Below are positions 26,631-37,083 of a DNA stretch of 64,000 nt, one piece after another. The translations under genes were made by a program, and so were the position numbers. The notes under the pieces are model-generated. The model was given only the letters and a program-made list of their open reading frames with translations. It had not been told where the DNA came from and did not search any database. This stretch comes from Ensifer sp. BR816. Its GTDB lineage: Bacteria > Pseudomonadota > Alphaproteobacteria > Rhizobiales > Rhizobiaceae. The first letter of the stretch is position 1, and each line of letters starts with the position of its first letter. The stretch is from the NCBI RefSeq assembly GCF_000378985.1, contig NZ_KB905371.1:62001-126000 (forward strand), given 5' to 3'.

Positions 26631-28571
26631 ATGCCGCGAAACTTTCGAGCTGATATCCAGGCCCTGCGGGGTCTCGCTGTTCTGCTGGTCGTCCTTTATC
26701 ATGCCCGTGTTGAGCCGTTCGCAGCGGGCTATCTTGGCGTTGATATTTTCTTTGTGATTTCGGGCTTTCTGATCACCGGCCTCGTCAGGACGCAGCTTGA
26801 GCAATCACGGTTCAGCTTTTGGGAATTCTATTATCGTCGTGCGAAGCGTCTCTTGCCGGCGGCCTATGTCGTCATTGCGCTCACAACGATCGCTGCGCCT
26901 TTCTTCCTGTCAGACGTGGGCCTGCGAGAGTTCCGCACTCAGGTTGTTGGGGCGCTCACGTTCACCGGGAACATCGTTTTCTGGTTTCAGTCGGACTATT
27001 TCGGCGGAGCCGCCGAAACGAAGCCTCTCCTGCATTTCTGGTCGCTCGCTGTCGAAGAGCAATATTATCTGCTGCTTCCTGCCTTCTTGGTCTTGGCTCC
27101 CAGGAGATGGTGGGTCACAGGAGTTACTTCGCTCCTCGTTGCAAGCCTGGTTTTATGTCTCTACGTGGCCTCCCGTGAACCATCCGCTGCATTTTATCTT
27201 TTGCCGACCCGCTTTTGGGAAATGGCGATTGGTTCGCTCGGGGCTTTGTTGCCCGCCAGCCCTCGCCTGGCTGCCAAGCTTGCGACATTGCGCTTCCCGG
27301 CGCTCGGGCTTCTCCTCCTTATTCCCATTGCCCCTATTGGTTCCCAGCACCCGGGCGTAGATGCCGCATTGGTTTGCTTGGCAACCCTGATCCTCCTGCT
27401 GTCGCCCAGCAGGGGTAATGTGGCGGTTCGAGGCATGGCAAGGATCGGGGACATCTCGTACTCGCTCTATCTGATCCATTGGCCGGTGCTTGTCTATGTA
27501 CGGGCTGTTTGGCTGGCAGAGCCTCCCGCGCTCGCGATCTATGCGGCAGTTGCCTTCGCAGTTGTAGCGAGCTTAGCTCTTCACCGTTTCGTTGAGGAGC
27601 CATTCCGGCAGGGGTTCGTCACGTCTCGTGGGCGGATGGCCTCAGGACTCGTTGCCGTATCCGTTCTTCTCGGCTTCTCGCCCTCAGTCGCGATCGCCGC
27701 AACGCAGAGCAAGGTCGACTTTGCGCAGATCCGGCGGATCAATTACGGGTTGGGAAGCGCATGTGTTTTCAGTCCCGGATCGCCTCCTCAGGGTATTCCG
27801 GAAGACTGCCAGACGACGGACAGACCACAATTGCTGGTCTGGGGCGATTCGTTTGCGATGGCACTGGTTCCCGGCTTGGCCAAGACCGTCGGAAAAGCCG
27901 GACTGGCTCAGCTCACCATGAGCGGGTGCTTCCCCGCCATAGGTGTCGCTGCCTTCTCGAAGAGCTCGGCGACCGTACCGTACTATTCCCGTGGCTTCGG
28001 CAAGGACTGTATTCGCTTCAATAACAGTGTCTTGGGTATCCTGAAAGACCGGCCGGAGATAGGAACCGTTGTCATTTCAAGCCCCTTTGCCACCGCCGTA
28101 TCGAAGGACTTTATGCTGCTCAAGAGGAGCGATGATACGTTTGCGGAGATTGAAGCTTCGGTAGATGGAGCCGCCGAAGGTATCAAGGCTCTCGTCGAGG
28201 CCGTTCGCGCCTTGGGCAGGCGAGTGGTCGTTGTTGCTCCTCCGCCAGTCGCAAGCTTCGATATCGCCGATTGCCTTGAGCGAAAGGCGAGGGGGAGTGT
28301 TATTCTCGGGCGATACAGTGATTGCAAAATATATATCGGCGATTACCTTCGAATGCGATCCCGCACTCTCGAGCTCTTGAACCAGGTGGCCTCGAAGGCT
28401 GACGTAGGGGTTATCTCTTACCACGACTTTCTCTGCGACGAGACGACATGCAGGACCGAGATCGACGGCAAGTTCCTCTACCGAGACAGCGGTCACCTTT
28501 CCTATGAAGGATCCGAGGTCATTGCTCGAAAGACAGGACTTGCTGAGAGGCTGATCAGGGCTGCTCGTTAG
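26631..28571 (+). CDS. Membrane acyltransferase with SGNH domain (OafA-like), copy B
   Basis: A 646-residue paralogue of the gene at 23984, nearly identical over long stretches, with the same acyltransferase-3 domain (FRADIQALRGLAVLL, HFWSLAVEEQYYLL) and SGNH domain (LLVWGDSFAMAL, DSGHLSYEGS). Differences cluster in the loop after the first membrane span (VEPFAAGYL against IGPFGYL), around residues 245-260, and at the domain junction (about 350-385), where the two may differ in substrate. The ATG is preceded by CAGGTCTTCT as in copy A. Its own nod box indicates independent flavonoid control. The copies are a recent tandem duplication. Confidence 0.86.
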   Translation: MPRNFRADIQALRGLAVLLVVLYHARVEPFAAGYLGVDIFFVISGFLITGLVRTQLEQSRFSFWEFYYRRAKRLLPAAYVVIALTTIAAPFFLSDVGLREFRTQVVGALTFTGNIVFWFQSDYFGGAAETKPLLHFWSLAVEEQYYLLLPAFLVLAPRRWWVTGVTSLLVASLVLCLYVASREPSAAFYLLPTRFWEMAIGSLGALLPASPRLAAKLATLRFPALGLLLLIPIAPIGSQHPGVDAALVCLATLILLLSPSRGNVAVRGMARIGDISYSLYLIHWPVLVYVRAVWLAEPPALAIYAAVAFAVVASLALHRFVEEPFRQGFVTSRGRMASGLVAVSVLLGFSPSVAIAATQSKVDFAQIRRINYGLGSACVFSPGSPPQGIPEDCQTTDRPQLLVWGDSFAMALVPGLAKTVGKAGLAQLTMSGCFPAIGVAAFSKSSATVPYYSRGFGKDCIRFNNSVLGILKDRPEIGTVVISSPFATAVSKDFMLLKRSDDTFAEIEASVDGAAEGIKALVEAVRALGRRVVVVAPPPVASFDIADCLERKARGSVILGRYSDCKIYIGDYLRMRSRTLELLNQVASKADVGVISYHDFLCDETTCRTEIDGKFLYRDSGHLSYEGSEVIARKTGLAERLIRAAR

Positions 28572-28878
28572 AGCGTTTTCCCCACAAATGGGTCCAAGTC
28601 ACTGAAAGAACCAAGCTCTTTGTTTCGTCGAAGCGAATTGCTCGAAAACAAGCCCGGAAACTGTGCTGTCCAGTCCCTTTGAGCGTTGAGTGCAGACGAT
28701 ATTACTCGGATCACCTGCGTTCACGACGCATGATTAATGATGGATTCTGAAATGCCGCTCCTTCTTGCGAGCTTTCGAGCGGTCAGTACCCGCCGGGCGG
28801 GAAATATAGCACCGGCGCTCCTGAATGGATTTAGGACGCCTGGCTGCCGATTTCGAAGGTTCCAAGGAAGCAACATTC

Positions 28879-29757
28879 ATGCATGATGCTGTCGTTATTC
28901 GTTCCGGTATTGCACAGGCAGTTGTCAACCGAAAAGGAGCAGAGCTAATTGGGTGGCAGGTTGGTGCAAACGACCTCCTTTGGCCGCGAGGCTCACCAGG
29001 TTGGAACCAAACTTGTCCCCTGATGTTCCCTTCATGCGGATGGAGTGAGTGTTCGATTGCCGAAATAAAAGGACAATATTATCCGATGCCTGTTCATGGC
29101 TTTATCAGGATGCAGGAATTTGACGTGGTTTTCAACTCAGAAAGTGAGGTGACATTGGAAACATCTGACGATGAATTCACGAAAACAATGTTTCCCTTTT
29201 ATTTCCTATTCAGGATTACGTATAAAATTGTAGATAGTAAACTGAACATTGATATATCAGTAAAAAACAAGTCCTACAGTGCATTCCTCCCTTATTCCGT
29301 CGGAATACATCCGGGCTTCAGGTGGCCGTTACTGTCTTCCCGCAAAGATAGCTGGCGGCTGCAATTTGATAAATCGGAATCCCCTCTCGTCCCGTGCATA
29401 TCTTCCCAGGGGCTAATTCAAGGTAATAAACGGAAAATTTCATTCAACGGACGTCGCCTTCATCTAAATGAAAGTCTTTTCCAAAATGAGGCCCTTTGTT
29501 TTTTAAATGCGAACAGTAAAAGGCTGTCTCTTGTTGGAGAGAAGGTAACAATTAGAATCGATGCGCCAGATGCACGTCACTGGGTTGTATGGTCTCTCCC
29601 ACAGCAGGACTTTCTGGCATTGGAACCATGCACGGGTCACGGTGACATAGAGGGCAGACGCATTCCATTTGACGAGCGGGAATATAATGTCAATCTCGCC
29701 CCAGGAGAAGAGCAACAATTCCGCGTACGCTTTGAGTTTTTACAGCATAAAGATTAG
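28879..29757 (+). CDS. Aldose 1-epimerase (mutarotase) family protein
   Basis: Galactose-mutarotase-fold enzymes interconvert the anomers of sugars or bind hexose 6-phosphates. ATG 28879, with AAGGAAG upstream, gives 292 residues; the frame extends 18 residues further. Recognisable features: GAELIGWQVGANDLLWPR, CPLMFPSCGWSE, PMPVHGFIRMQEF (His of the active site), YSVGIHPGFRWPL (second His), and LALEPCTGHGD (the Glu region). The closest groups are LacX-like and YeaD-like members. Base composition is clearly lower in G+C than neighbours, which suggests separate transfer. It stands alone after the acyltransferases and has no nod box of its own. Confidence 0.82.
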   Translation: MHDAVVIRSGIAQAVVNRKGAELIGWQVGANDLLWPRGSPGWNQTCPLMFPSCGWSECSIAEIKGQYYPMPVHGFIRMQEFDVVFNSESEVTLETSDDEFTKTMFPFYFLFRITYKIVDSKLNIDISVKNKSYSAFLPYSVGIHPGFRWPLLSSRKDSWRLQFDKSESPLVPCISSQGLIQGNKRKISFNGRRLHLNESLFQNEALCFLNANSKRLSLVGEKVTIRIDAPDARHWVVWSLPQQDFLALEPCTGHGDIEGRRIPFDEREYNVNLAPGEEQQFRVRFEFLQHKD

Positions 29758-30073
29758 TCCTGCACTATCGGCCATGTCAGCGGTGTTGCTTTCACTCTTC
29801 TATTTGGCCAGCTTGTACGCTGCCAACGAGCGAAGAGTGCGTGTGAGCATACTTTATGACGCGACCAAGCCGGTTACGACGCGAACATCGATATCGTCTC
29901 CTCGGTCGGCTGCGGCGTTGGAAGCAGGAGATGCCTTGGTCCCCAGGTCAAAGCGCGACATCGAGTGTATATGAAACTCGGCGACGAGAACCAGGCGTGT
30001 GCTGCCGACAATGCGGCGCAGGCGTTTGAATGGCGGCCAACATGGCCTTCGCTGGCGGATAAACAACAAAATG

Positions 30074-30101
30074 GGCGCGATCTGGGAAACCAGACCGCGC
30101 C
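30074..30101 (-). terminator. Rho-independent terminator after dctA
   Basis: A hairpin with stem GGCGCG-x-TCTGG/CCAGA-x-CGCGCC around loop GAAA. Read on the minus strand it is followed by CATTTTGTTG. It lies about 37 bp beyond the dctA stop. The left part, 29758-30073, holds no supported gene. Confidence 0.75.
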
Positions 30102-30138
30102 GATCCGCACGAGTGTGCGGCAGTTGCCCTGGGAGGCA

Positions 30139-31464
30139 TTACTCGGCTGGCTGGGCGACTGTCGGGTTGGGTTCAACCGGCGCTTCGCCTGCAAGCACGG
30201 CGGAAAGCTGCGCCTGGTGGAGCTCTCCTTCCCACTTCGCCACCACCAGCGTCGCAACCGCATTACCGACAATATTGGTAATTGCGCGGCATTCCGACAT
30301 GAAGCGGTCGATGCCGAGGATCAGCGCCATGCCGGCGACCGGCACGGACGGAACGACGGAGAGCGTTGCGGCGAGCGTGATGAAGCCGGCGCCGGTGATG
30401 CCGGCCGCCCCCTTCGAACTCAGCATGGCGACGAGCAACAGCAGGATCTGGTCGCCGTAGGAGAGCGGCGTGTCGGTCGCCTGGGCGATGAAGAGCGCCG
30501 CCAGCGTCATGTAGATATTGGTGCCGTCGAGGTTGAAGGAATAGCCGGTCGGAATGACGAGACCGACGACCGAACGCTTGCAGCCGGCCTTCTCCATCTT
30601 GTTCATGAGGCCCGGCAATGCCGCCTCCGAGGACGATGTGCCGAGCACCAGCAGCAGCTCCTCCTTGATGTAGCGGATCAGTGCCACGATCGAGAAGCCG
30701 TTGTAGCGCGCCACCGCGCCGAGCACGACGAAGACGAACAGGAACGAGGTCAGATAGAAGGTGCCGATCAGCATGGCGAGGTTGGCGATCGAGGCGACGC
30801 CGTACTTGCCGATGGTAAACGCCATGGCGCCGAAGGCGCCGATCGGGGCGGCCTTCATCAAGATCGCCACCAGCCGGAAGATCGGCAGCGTCAGCGCCTG
30901 CAGGAAATCGACGACCGGCTCGGCCTTCTTGCCGACGATCGCGAGCGAAATGCCGAAGAGCACCGAGATGAACAGCACCTGCAGGATGTCGCCCTCGGCG
31001 AAGGCGCCGACGAGCGTCGTCGGAATGATGTTCATCAGGAAGCCGGTGACCGACTGCTCATGCGCCTTCGCCGCATAGGTGCTGATCGCCTTCGCGTCGA
31101 GCGAGGCCGGATCGATATGCATACCCGCACCCGGTTGCACGACATTGGCGACGATGAGGCCGATCACGAGCGCCAGCGTGGAGAAGGTCAGGAAGTAGAT
31201 CATCGCCTTGCCGGCGACGCGGCCGACCTTGGCGAGATCGGTCATGCCGGCGATGCCGGTCGCGACCGTCAGGAAGATCACCGGCGCGATGATCATCTTG
31301 ACGAGCTTGATGAAGGCGTCGCCGAGCGGCTTCAGCTGAGTACCGAGCTCGGGATAGAAATGTCCGAGCAGAATGCCCGCGGCGATCGCCGCCAGGACCT
31401 GGACATAGAGATGGCGGTAAAAGGGTGTCTTGCCGCGGACCTCCGCGGAATGTTCGATAATCAT
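30139..31464 (-). CDS. dctA: C4-dicarboxylate transporter DctA
   Basis: DctA imports succinate, fumarate and malate across the inner membrane by proton or sodium symport and is needed by nitrogen-fixing bacteroids. ATG 31464 ([20 protein letters not shown]) gives 441 residues, the usual length. Family motifs: [55 protein letters not shown] (transport core) and [20 protein letters not shown]. The sigma-54 promoter and a palindromic activator site lie upstream and a terminator lies downstream. dctB and dctD, which are divergent to dctA in S. meliloti, are not here; NGR234 also carries a dctA copy on its symbiotic plasmid (from memory). Confidence 0.96.
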   Translation of the reverse strand: MIIEHSAEVRGKTPFYRHLYVQVLAAIAAGILLGHFYPELGTQLKPLGDAFIKLVKMIIAPVIFLTVATGIAGMTDLAKVGRVAGKAMIYFLTFSTLALVIGLIVANVVQPGAGMHIDPASLDAKAISTYAAKAHEQSVTGFLMNIIPTTLVGAFAEGDILQVLFISVLFGISLAIVGKKAEPVVDFLQALTLPIFRLVAILMKAAPIGAFGAMAFTIGKYGVASIANLAMLIGTFYLTSFLFVFVVLGAVARYNGFSIVALIRYIKEELLLVLGTSSSEAALPGLMNKMEKAGCKRSVVGLVIPTGYSFNLDGTNIYMTLAALFIAQATDTPLSYGDQILLLLVAMLSSKGAAGITGAGFITLAATLSVVPSVPVAGMALILGIDRFMSECRAITNIVGNAVATLVVAKWEGELHQAQLSAVLAGEAPVEPNPTVAQPAE

Positions 31465-31571
31465 GTGATATCCTCCACTTAGGGCGCGCGCCCAGTCCGG
31501 CGACGTGCCGGGCCTCCCCGGGCCAATTTTCCGAAGATCGGCAGCAGCGCGCTGCCTTGTGGAGCTATCCG

Positions 31572-31586
31572 GCAAGGGCCGTGCCA
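31572..31586 (-). promoter_or_regulatory. Sigma-54 (-24/-12) promoter of dctA
   Basis: On the minus strand the sequence is TGGCACGGCCCTTGC, with GG and GC ten bases apart, a perfect match to the RpoN consensus. It is about 110 bp before the dctA start codon. Confidence 0.93.
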
Positions 31587-31655
31587 ACTGACCAGGGCCC
31601 TCATAGGCCCTGTGATAGCTGCGTTTTTTCTCGAGCGCTGGAGCGTACAACGCAA

Positions 31656-31679
31656 ATCTGTGCGGAGATCCGCACAGAT
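31656..31679 (-). promoter_or_regulatory. Palindromic activator site, probably DctD-binding
   Basis: A 24-bp palindrome, halves ATCTGTGCGGAG and ATCCGCACAGAT, with only the central pair not matching. It is centred about 95 bp upstream of the -12 element. TGT and ACA are 12 bases apart, not the 10 of a NifA site, so DctD is the better candidate. Confidence 0.75.
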
Positions 31680-31739
31680 CGACTATTGCAATTGGGCGAG
31701 AACACACACTCTACTGTCTATTCAAACACCGCCGGCGAT

Positions 31740-32090
31740 GACCAACCGTCTTAAGCGGCTCGCCAAAGGACTCCCGGCGCAACCGCAGCCGATAAGACGC
31801 GCGCGCTGCATCCGACATCCATTTGTAAACCGTCTTGTGCGAAACAGTCAGCCCATGTCGCTCGGCCGATTTTCTGCGTCAGCGTCGGACAGGATGGCAA
31901 GCGCTCGATTACGATCGGGTGAAACCGGCGCTCCCCGGCCCCGACCCGGCATGAAAGCCGTCGGTATTGCGTGATGGTCGATGGGTCGACGTGGCATCCG
32001 TTCAACGCAGGAGGTCGAAGCTCGTACATCGGCATTGCTTCGGCCTCGGACGGGTGGAGGACCGCGCCTCCTCGGATCGATTAACCGCAG
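31740..32090. other. Decayed sequence with a helix-turn-helix trace
   Basis: Reverse-strand frames contain RHGLTVSHKTVYKWMSDAAR (about 31860-31800) followed by SYRLRLRRESFGEP, an HTH resembling those of transposases or regulators, preceded by broken frames. No intact gene. Probably an IS or regulator remnant. Confidence 0.35.
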
Positions 32091-32106
32091 TGTCGCACCC
32101 TCGACA
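32091..32106 (+). promoter_or_regulatory. NifA upstream activating site (omptin promoter)
   Basis: The 16-mer TGTCGCACCCTCGACA fits TGT-N10-ACA and is a perfect inverted repeat in its five outer bases (TGTCG/CGACA). It is centred about 85 bp before the -12 element of the sigma-54 promoter at 32170. A second, degenerate TGTCGGACAT follows. Confidence 0.78.
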
Positions 32107-32169
32107 ATGTCGGACATAGAATAAGGCGCCATGAATGCGATCTCATTGTTTTAAAACAATGTTGCCGTG

Positions 32170-32184
32170 TGGCACAGTCTATGC
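32170..32184 (+). promoter_or_regulatory. Sigma-54 promoter upstream of the omptin gene
   Basis: TGGCACAGTCTATGC, with GG and GC ten bases apart, matches the RpoN consensus except for the bases before the GC. It is preceded by a perfect AT-rich palindrome (ATTGTTTT/AAAACAAT, 32145-32160). The same arrangement precedes nifS. Confidence 0.75.
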
Positions 32185-32565
32185 TCCGCCATGGGCAGCG
32201 CTGCGCAGAGGAAGAGGAATCATTCCAGGATAGCTCGCAGAAGATGCGCTCGCGCCCGTGAATTGAGCCGGTGAAAGTTTCACATCAGCCCACCTTGCCG
32301 GCTGCGCCCGTGTGGTTTCTCGGAAAGGACAGGTAACCTGTTTAGGCCCTCGTCGAAGAGGGGCAACAGAAGGGGCCCTTGCCGGCGCTATCAACCTTCA
32401 GGAAAGGGGCAAATGACACTCCACATCGGCTTATGTCTGCAAAAAGCACGCGGGCGGCACGCGCGAAACGTGGCCGACACAGCAGCGTCCGGTTCTATTC
32501 CGCATCAAACACATCCCCATGACGTGATCCTGCAGGCGGGCAATCGGCAACAACGCGGAGCAGCG

Positions 32566-33576
32566 ATGCTGGCTAGAAATTGGAAGTACTCCGTGCGGCC
32601 AAAGGCGCGCACCGCCGCCGTCACGATTAGCTTCACATCATCATTCGGGGTCTTTGTTTTCGGAGCCTTCTGCGCAACTTCTACAGTCGCCATAGCGGCG
32701 GAGGAAACCAGCTATGCCGTGCCCGACAGCAGCCTCGTCATGGGTTTGGGGTACACTTGGCTCAAGGGTAATGAGCTTGTTTACGACTCGGCGGGCAAGC
32801 GTATCAGCCACTTGATCTGGGAAACCGCTGCGCCAGTTCTGACGATGGGCTTCAAGGCTGAGCTTGTTGACAGCTGGACCATCTCAGCTGGGGCCGTTAC
32901 CGGCTTTTCTGGCGATAGCCACATGGAGGACTATGATTGGGAGGAACCTTGGGGCTTTGATCGGGGGGACTGGTCGTCTCGATATATCAGCCCCGACACC
33001 AGGCTTGACCGTTACATCAATGTCGACATCGCCGCCGGTCGAGACTTCGCGATCAACGATGCCACGACCGTCAACCTGCATGGCGGCTTCAGGTACACCA
33101 ACGTGAAGTGGACCGCTTATGGCGGCACATTCACGAGCAGTGACGGAGGCTTTCGAAACAAAAACATCATCTTTGAGCCCGGCGAACGCAAGATCAGCTA
33201 CGAACAGCGGTATCCGGGCGTTTTCCTCGGCGCAGAAGTGACCACGAAAGTCGGCGATTGGACTTTATTGGGTTTGCTGCGCGGCGGCTTCAGCGTCGAC
33301 GCCAGTGATATCGACCATCACTGGCCGGCCGTGCTTTACAAAGAAGCGTTTGGCACGCAGCCCTTCGTTTTAGTCGGCGCAAGAGCGGATTATCAGGTGA
33401 ACGATCGCGTCAGTCTCTTCCTGGCCGGCAACTTCGATAAGTATTTCCGCGAGAAAGGCGACGTGACCCGGTACGACAGGTCGATGAAGCCAGTGGGAGC
33501 CAATTTCTACAAGAAAGCCGCCGGCATGGACCTTTACGCCTTTACCCTATCGGCCGGCTTCAAACTCACGTTCTAA
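32566..33576 (+). CDS. Omptin-family outer-membrane aspartic protease
   Basis: Omptins such as OmpT and Pla are ten-strand outer-membrane proteases. From ATG 32566 (GGAG just upstream) the product has 336 residues; an alternative ATG at 32413 with GAAAGGGG upstream adds 51 residues. A signal peptide is likely, ending near AIA-AEETSY (about residue 45). Family marks: GDSHMEDYDWEEPW, where Asp122 and Asp124 match the catalytic Asp pair, SPDTRLDRYINVDI, RYTNVKWTAYGG, YEQRYPGVFLG, and ASDIDHHWPAV, where Asp250 and His252 match the catalytic Asp/His pair. All four catalytic positions are kept. The upstream NifA site and sigma-54 promoter imply expression during nitrogen fixation. The SDR gene follows after 108 bp. 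Confidence 0.85.
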   Translation: MLARNWKYSVRPKARTAAVTISFTSSFGVFVFGAFCATSTVAIAAEETSYAVPDSSLVMGLGYTWLKGNELVYDSAGKRISHLIWETAAPVLTMGFKAELVDSWTISAGAVTGFSGDSHMEDYDWEEPWGFDRGDWSSRYISPDTRLDRYINVDIAAGRDFAINDATTVNLHGGFRYTNVKWTAYGGTFTSSDGGFRNKNIIFEPGERKISYEQRYPGVFLGAEVTTKVGDWTLLGLLRGGFSVDASDIDHHWPAVLYKEAFGTQPFVLVGARADYQVNDRVSLFLAGNFDKYFREKGDVTRYDRSMKPVGANFYKKAAGMDLYAFTLSAGFKLTF

Positions 33577-33684
33577 GGAGCCGCCGTTGCACTTGGGACG
33601 GTGGTCAGCTGCAATACTAACTGCATTTACAAGCGCTGTTTCCGGCGGTTCTTGGGGTCCTGTCAATGTTTGTGGGTCAGGAAA

Positions 33685-34731
33685 GTGAACACAGCTCTCG
33701 TTACCGGCGGCTCGGGATATTTCGGGGAATTGTTGAGCAAACAGTTGCTTGAGCAAGGAACCGCCGTTCGCGTCTTCGACCTCAATCCCCCAAGCATGAG
33801 CCATCCTGACCTGGAATTTATCAAAGGGACAATCCTGGACCGAAACGCGGTACAACAAGCAATGACCGGCATGAGCAAGGTGTTCCACAATGTTGCGCAA
33901 GTCCCTTTGGCCAAGGACATAGACCTATTCTGGTCTGTGAACAGGGACGGCACTCGGATTATTGTTGACGCAGCAATCGCGGCTGGAGTCAAAAAGTTCG
34001 TCTATACGTCCTCGAGCGCCGTCTTCGGCGCGCCGAGATCGAACCCGGTAACAGAAGAGACAGAACCGCGCCCGGCGGAAGATTATGGACGGGCGAAGCT
34101 TGCGGGAGAAGTTATCTGTAAGGAAGCAGTGTGGCGTCACGGCCTGGATGTGGCGATTGTGCGTCCTCGCACTATTCTCGGACATGGGCGGTTGGGCGTC
34201 GTTCAAATCCTCTTTGACTGGATTGAACGCGGCCTCGATATTCCAGTGCTGGCTGGCGGGAACAACAAGTATCAGTTCGTGCACTCGGATGACCTAGCAT
34301 CGGCATGTATTGCAGCATCGAATGTGAAAGGGTTTGCCATATACAATATTGGTGCTGCCGAATTCGGTACGATGCGGGAACTTCTTCAGGTTGTAATCGA
34401 TCATGCCGGAACCGGGAGCCGGATCAAGTCCATTCCGATGGGGCCGACTGAACGAGTAGCGAACGTGGCAAGCGCGCTCGGCCTTTCTCCTCTGGGGCCG
34501 TACCATTCGCTGATGTACGGGCGACCTATGTATTTCGACATTTCAAAAGCCGAACAAGAACTTGGTTACGCACCAAGGTATTCAAATTCGCAGATGATCA
34601 TTGAATCCTATGATTGGTACCAGTCAAACAAGGCCTCTCTCTCGAAAGCAGTAGCGTCACACCATAGCTCGCCAGTCAAACAGCAGATCCTAGCACTGCT
34701 TCCCCGCGTGCTGCGGATGATGCCGGGATGA
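33685..34731 (+). CDS. NAD-dependent epimerase/dehydratase (extended SDR), first of the pair
   Basis: A 348-residue extended short-chain dehydrogenase starting probably at GTG 33685 (AGGA just before it; the frame is open upstream). It has the cofactor motif ALVTGGSGYFGELL, NRDGTRIIVDAA, the catalytic YTSSSAVFG and YGRAKLAGE (YxxxK), and RPRTILGHGRLG. It acts on sugar or isoprenoid-like substrates; the exact reaction is not readable. It begins a tightly overlapping operon (stop overlaps the next ATG). From memory the gene order to 41624 is that of y4nG-y4nM of NGR234. A DprE2-like 2'-keto-sugar reductase role is inference. Confidence 0.88.
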   Translation: MNTALVTGGSGYFGELLSKQLLEQGTAVRVFDLNPPSMSHPDLEFIKGTILDRNAVQQAMTGMSKVFHNVAQVPLAKDIDLFWSVNRDGTRIIVDAAIAAGVKKFVYTSSSAVFGAPRSNPVTEETEPRPAEDYGRAKLAGEVICKEAVWRHGLDVAIVRPRTILGHGRLGVVQILFDWIERGLDIPVLAGGNNKYQFVHSDDLASACIAASNVKGFAIYNIGAAEFGTMRELLQVVIDHAGTGSRIKSIPMGPTERVANVASALGLSPLGPYHSLMYGRPMYFDISKAEQELGYAPRYSNSQMIIESYDWYQSNKASLSKAVASHHSSPVKQQILALLPRVLRMMPG

Positions 34732-35082
34732 ACGCTCTGCCCATCATCCTGGTACTTGCTGCAGGCCTGAATTCCTGTATCGGCAATATATTGCTGAAAT
34801 GGAGCCGCGCCTCGCTGCCTGCCGATGCCGGACTGGCCGACAAGTTTTTTTTCAATGAGCTTTATAGGCGGACTGGCATTTTACGGCGTCAACGTGGTGT
34901 TGTTTGCGAAGGCTCTCGATTCCATGGAAGTGTCCATCGCTTATCCTATTTTGGCAGGCTCCGGATTCGCGATGCTGATAGTTGCATCATATTGTGTTTT
35001 TGGAGAACCGTTTCCCCCATACAAATGGATCGGCCTTGCCCTTGTGCTGGTGGGGATTATCTTTCTGGCTCGAGCGGGCTGA
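34728..35082 (+). pseudogene. SMR/EmrE-like small membrane protein, frame broken at an 8-T run
   Basis: ATG 34728 overlaps the previous stop. The first frame gives MNALPIILVLAAGLNSCIGN and ILLKWSRASL (membrane span 1), then at TTTTTTTT (34845-34852) the reading must change frame to continue with SMSFIGGLAFYGVNVVLFAK, SIAYPILAGSGFAMLIVAS and YKWIGLALVLVGIIFLARAG (three more spans). If the run were seven T the product would be about 117 residues, normal for SMR or ArnE-like transporters that flip undecaprenyl-linked sugars. It may be a pseudogene, a sequencing error, or a gene read by slippage. Confidence 0.75.
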
Positions 35083-35083
35083 A

Positions 35084-36993
<1,910 letters not shown>

Positions 36994-37083
36994 AGCCATC
37001 GTGGTTGAGACCGAGACGGATTTTGAGGCCGGGTGAAGCATTACGGTCGGGAAACGTGGCGCGAACTCCGCGCCAAAGGCGCA

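Noticed and set aside
29965..31482. Forward open frame of 505 codons
   Set aside because: Antisense of dctA, charged and repetitive, no family; dctA on the other strand is certain.
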